A DNA stretch of 64,000 nt from Acuticoccus sp039034015 (GTDB lineage Bacteria > Pseudomonadota > Alphaproteobacteria > Rhizobiales > Amorphaceae), in assembly GCA_039034015.1 (NCBI GenBank), contig JBCCBM010000001.1, positions 62,001-126,000 of the forward strand, written 5' to 3'. Shown here piece after piece: positions 62,636 through 64,000 of the stretch. The stretch's first letter is position 1, and every line of letters begins with the position of its first letter. The notes beneath the pieces are model-generated. The model was not told where the DNA came from. It made no database searches and saw only the letters and a list, made by a program, of their open reading frames with translations. The translations under genes and the position numbers were made by a program.

Positions 62636-63655
62636 ATGCGCGTCTATTATGATCGCGATGCCGATATCAATCTCATCAAAGACAAGAAGGTCGCGGTCGT
62701 GGGCTATGGCAGCCAAGGGCATGCCCACACGCTGAACCTGCGCGATTCGGGCGCGTCCCACGTGGCGGTGGCGCTGCGCCCGGGCTCGGCCTCCGCCAAA
62801 AAGGCCGAAGGGGAAGGCATCACCGTGATGACGGTGGAGGACGCGGCCAAGTGGGCCGATGTCGTCATGATGCTCACCCCCGATGAGCTCCAGGCCGACA
62901 TCTACCGCGACCAGCTCGCCCCCCACATGAAAGAGGGCGCGGCGCTCATGTTCGCCCACGGCCTCAACGTGCACTTCAACCTCATTGAGGCGCGCACCGA
63001 CCTTGACGTTTTGATGGTGGCGCCAAAAGGCCCCGGCCACACAGTGCGCTCCGAATATCAGCGGGGCGGGGGGGTTCCGTGCCTGATTGCGATTGCGCAG
63101 GATGCCACCGGCAACGCCCACGATCTGGGTCTTGCCTACGCCTCGGCCATCGGCGGCGGGCGCGCCGGCATCATCGAGACCACCTTTAAGGAAGAGTGCG
63201 AGACCGACCTTTTCGGCGAGCAGGTGGTTCTTTGCGGTGGCCTTGTGGAGCTGATCCGCGCCGGCTTTGAGACGCTGGTGGAGGCGGGCTATGCGCCCGA
63301 GATGGCGTACTTTGAGTGCCTCCACGAGGTGAAGCTCATCGTCGACCTCATCTACGAGGGCGGCATTGCCAACATGAACTATTCGATCTCCAACACCGCC
63401 GAGTATGGCGAATACGTGACCGGCCCACGCATCATCACCGATGAGACGAAGGCGGAGATGAAAAAGGTTCTGGCCGAGATCCAAAACGGCACCTTTACGC
63501 GCAATTGGATGCTGGAAAACCGGGTCAATCAAACCTCGTTCAAGGCCGTGCGGGCGAAGAATGCCGCCCACCCCATCGAGGCGGTGGGCGGTGACCTTCG
63601 CGCCATGATGCCGTGGATCCAGGAAAAGGCGCTGGTCGACAAAGACCGCAACTAG
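62636..63655 (+). CDS. ilvC: Ketol-acid reductoisomerase
   Basis: This 339-aa NADPH-dependent enzyme converts acetolactate or acetohydroxybutyrate in valine, isoleucine and leucine synthesis. The Rossmann motif is GYGSQGHAHTLNLRDSG. The class I (short) form's knotted C-terminal domain has FECLHEVKLIVDLIYEGG. GGGAG at 62624-62628 is 7 nt before the ATG, and could be masked by the leader hairpin. Confidence 0.98.
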   Translation: MRVYYDRDADINLIKDKKVAVVGYGSQGHAHTLNLRDSGASHVAVALRPGSASAKKAEGEGITVMTVEDAAKWADVVMMLTPDELQADIYRDQLAPHMKEGAALMFAHGLNVHFNLIEARTDLDVLMVAPKGPGHTVRSEYQRGGGVPCLIAIAQDATGNAHDLGLAYASAIGGGRAGIIETTFKEECETDLFGEQVVLCGGLVELIRAGFETLVEAGYAPEMAYFECLHEVKLIVDLIYEGGIANMNYSISNTAEYGEYVTGPRIITDETKAEMKKVLAEIQNGTFTRNWMLENRVNQTSFKAVRAKNAAHPIEAVGGDLRAMMPWIQEKALVDKDRN

Positions 63656-63660
63656 GCCCC

Positions 63661-64000
63661 GTGCGGATCATTGCCGGCGCCCACAAAGGCGCCGGCCTTG
63701 TGGCGCCGAAGGGCGAGCGCACGCGGCCCACCACCGACCGCGTGCGCGAAACGATCTTCAACGTCCTTGCCCACAGCGAAGATGTTTCGCTCGAAGGCGC
63801 CCGGGCGCTGGACCTTTTTGCAGGTTCCGGCGCGCTGGGGCTGGAGGCGCTCTCGCGGGGCGCATCGTTTGCGCTGTTTGTGGAAATGGCGATGCCGGCG
63901 CGGGCGGCGATGCGCACCAACATCGATGCGCTGGGCCTTGCCGGCCGCACCCGCGTTTTCCGCCGCGATGCGACGCGGCTGGGGCCCTCGCCCGTACCCC
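63661..64000 (+). CDS. rsmD: 16S rRNA (guanine-966 N2)-methyltransferase RsmD, 3' end outside the window
   Basis: The first 113 codons are present and the gene continues past the edge. It begins with GTG (MRIIAGAHKGAGLVAPKGER), followed by TRPTTDRVRETIFNVL and the SAM motif ALDLFAGSGALGLEALSRGA. These three blocks are the RsmD signature. It begins 5 nt after the ilvC stop. Confidence 0.93.
   Translation, partial: MRIIAGAHKGAGLVAPKGERTRPTTDRVRETIFNVLAHSEDVSLEGARALDLFAGSGALGLEALSRGASFALFVEMAMPARAAMRTNIDALGLAGRTRVFRRDATRLGPSPVP

Overview
The window is 64 kb of dense, G+C-rich bacterial chromosome, with 60-odd protein genes, one tRNA gene and few gaps. The gene order is alphaproteobacterial, most like Hyphomicrobiales (Rhizobiales). 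The supporting blocks are serS-pcm-LysM/M23 with yajC-secD-secF, rplU-rpmA-obgE-proBA-nadD-rsfS-rlmH-envC-ctpA, fumC-DUF4169-RHH, MoxR-DUF58-DUF4159 divergent from DUF1285-NUDIX-DUF6111-CCA, htpX-rsmB-heparinase-purH, and mutM divergent from ubiE-ubiB. The organism is not named by anything in the sequence. A TRAP transporter and the class of catabolic genes beside it would suit a marine or host-associated heterotroph, but that is inference.

Layout. 0.07-8.8 kb: serS, pcm, a LysM/M23 lipoprotein, an LprI-like protein, a convergent DUF815 ATPase, then yajC-secDF followed by two relatives of mitochondrial complex I assembly factors. 8.8-10.1 kb: a non-coding tract with a degenerate repeat of about 116 bp. 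10.1-16.8 kb: an accessory catabolic island with an Asp/Glu-type racemase, a TPP enzyme, a D-amino-acid-type flavoenzyme and a complete TRAP transporter carrying an internal terminator. 16.9-18.7 kb: a DUF1289 protein, an unknown protein and an acidic RTX protein. 18.9-28.5 kb: ribosomal proteins, Obg, proline and NAD synthesis, ribosome-maturation factors and the cell-envelope pair envC-ctpA. 28.7-32.2 kb: DUF423, a tRNA-Thr gene, an XRE regulator and the fumC group. 32.3-43 kb: AsmA, an FAD oxidoreductase, a thioesterase, a ClC channel, three structured palindromes, an aminopeptidase P, a small DUF1127-like protein and an acetyltransferase. 43-52.7 kb: the MoxR/DUF58/DUF4159 operon and its divergent neighbour. 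52.9-61.7 kb: htpX, rsmB, heparinase-like, purH, mutM, ubiE and ubiB. 61.9-64 kb: an unknown protein, ilvC with a structured leader, and the start of rsmD, which runs off the end.

The most interesting element is at 29161-29450. On the minus strand a tRNA-Thr(GGU) gene is interrupted right after the anticodon (position 36/37) by a 215-nt insert with all conserved group I intron core elements (P, Q, R, S). It has no ORF of its own. Other items worth a second look are three consecutive stem-loops, each with one 4-nt bulge, between convergent genes (39984-40144); mutually exclusive hairpins in the ilvC leader, one of which would mask the ribosome-binding site; a probable CTG start for rlmH; the TRAP/racemase/TPP/flavoenzyme island of unknown substrate; and the repeat tract at 8.99-9.79 kb.

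Most of the rest is housekeeping: translation (serS, rplU, rpmA, obgE, rsfS, rlmH, rsmB, rsmD, cca), protein export and the envelope (yajC, secDF, the two LytM-like factors, ctpA, asmA, htpX), and biosynthesis of proline, NAD, purine, ubiquinone and branched-chain amino acids. Starts were chosen by Shine-Dalgarno spacing, ATGA/GTGA overlap with the preceding gene, and the usual family N-terminus.
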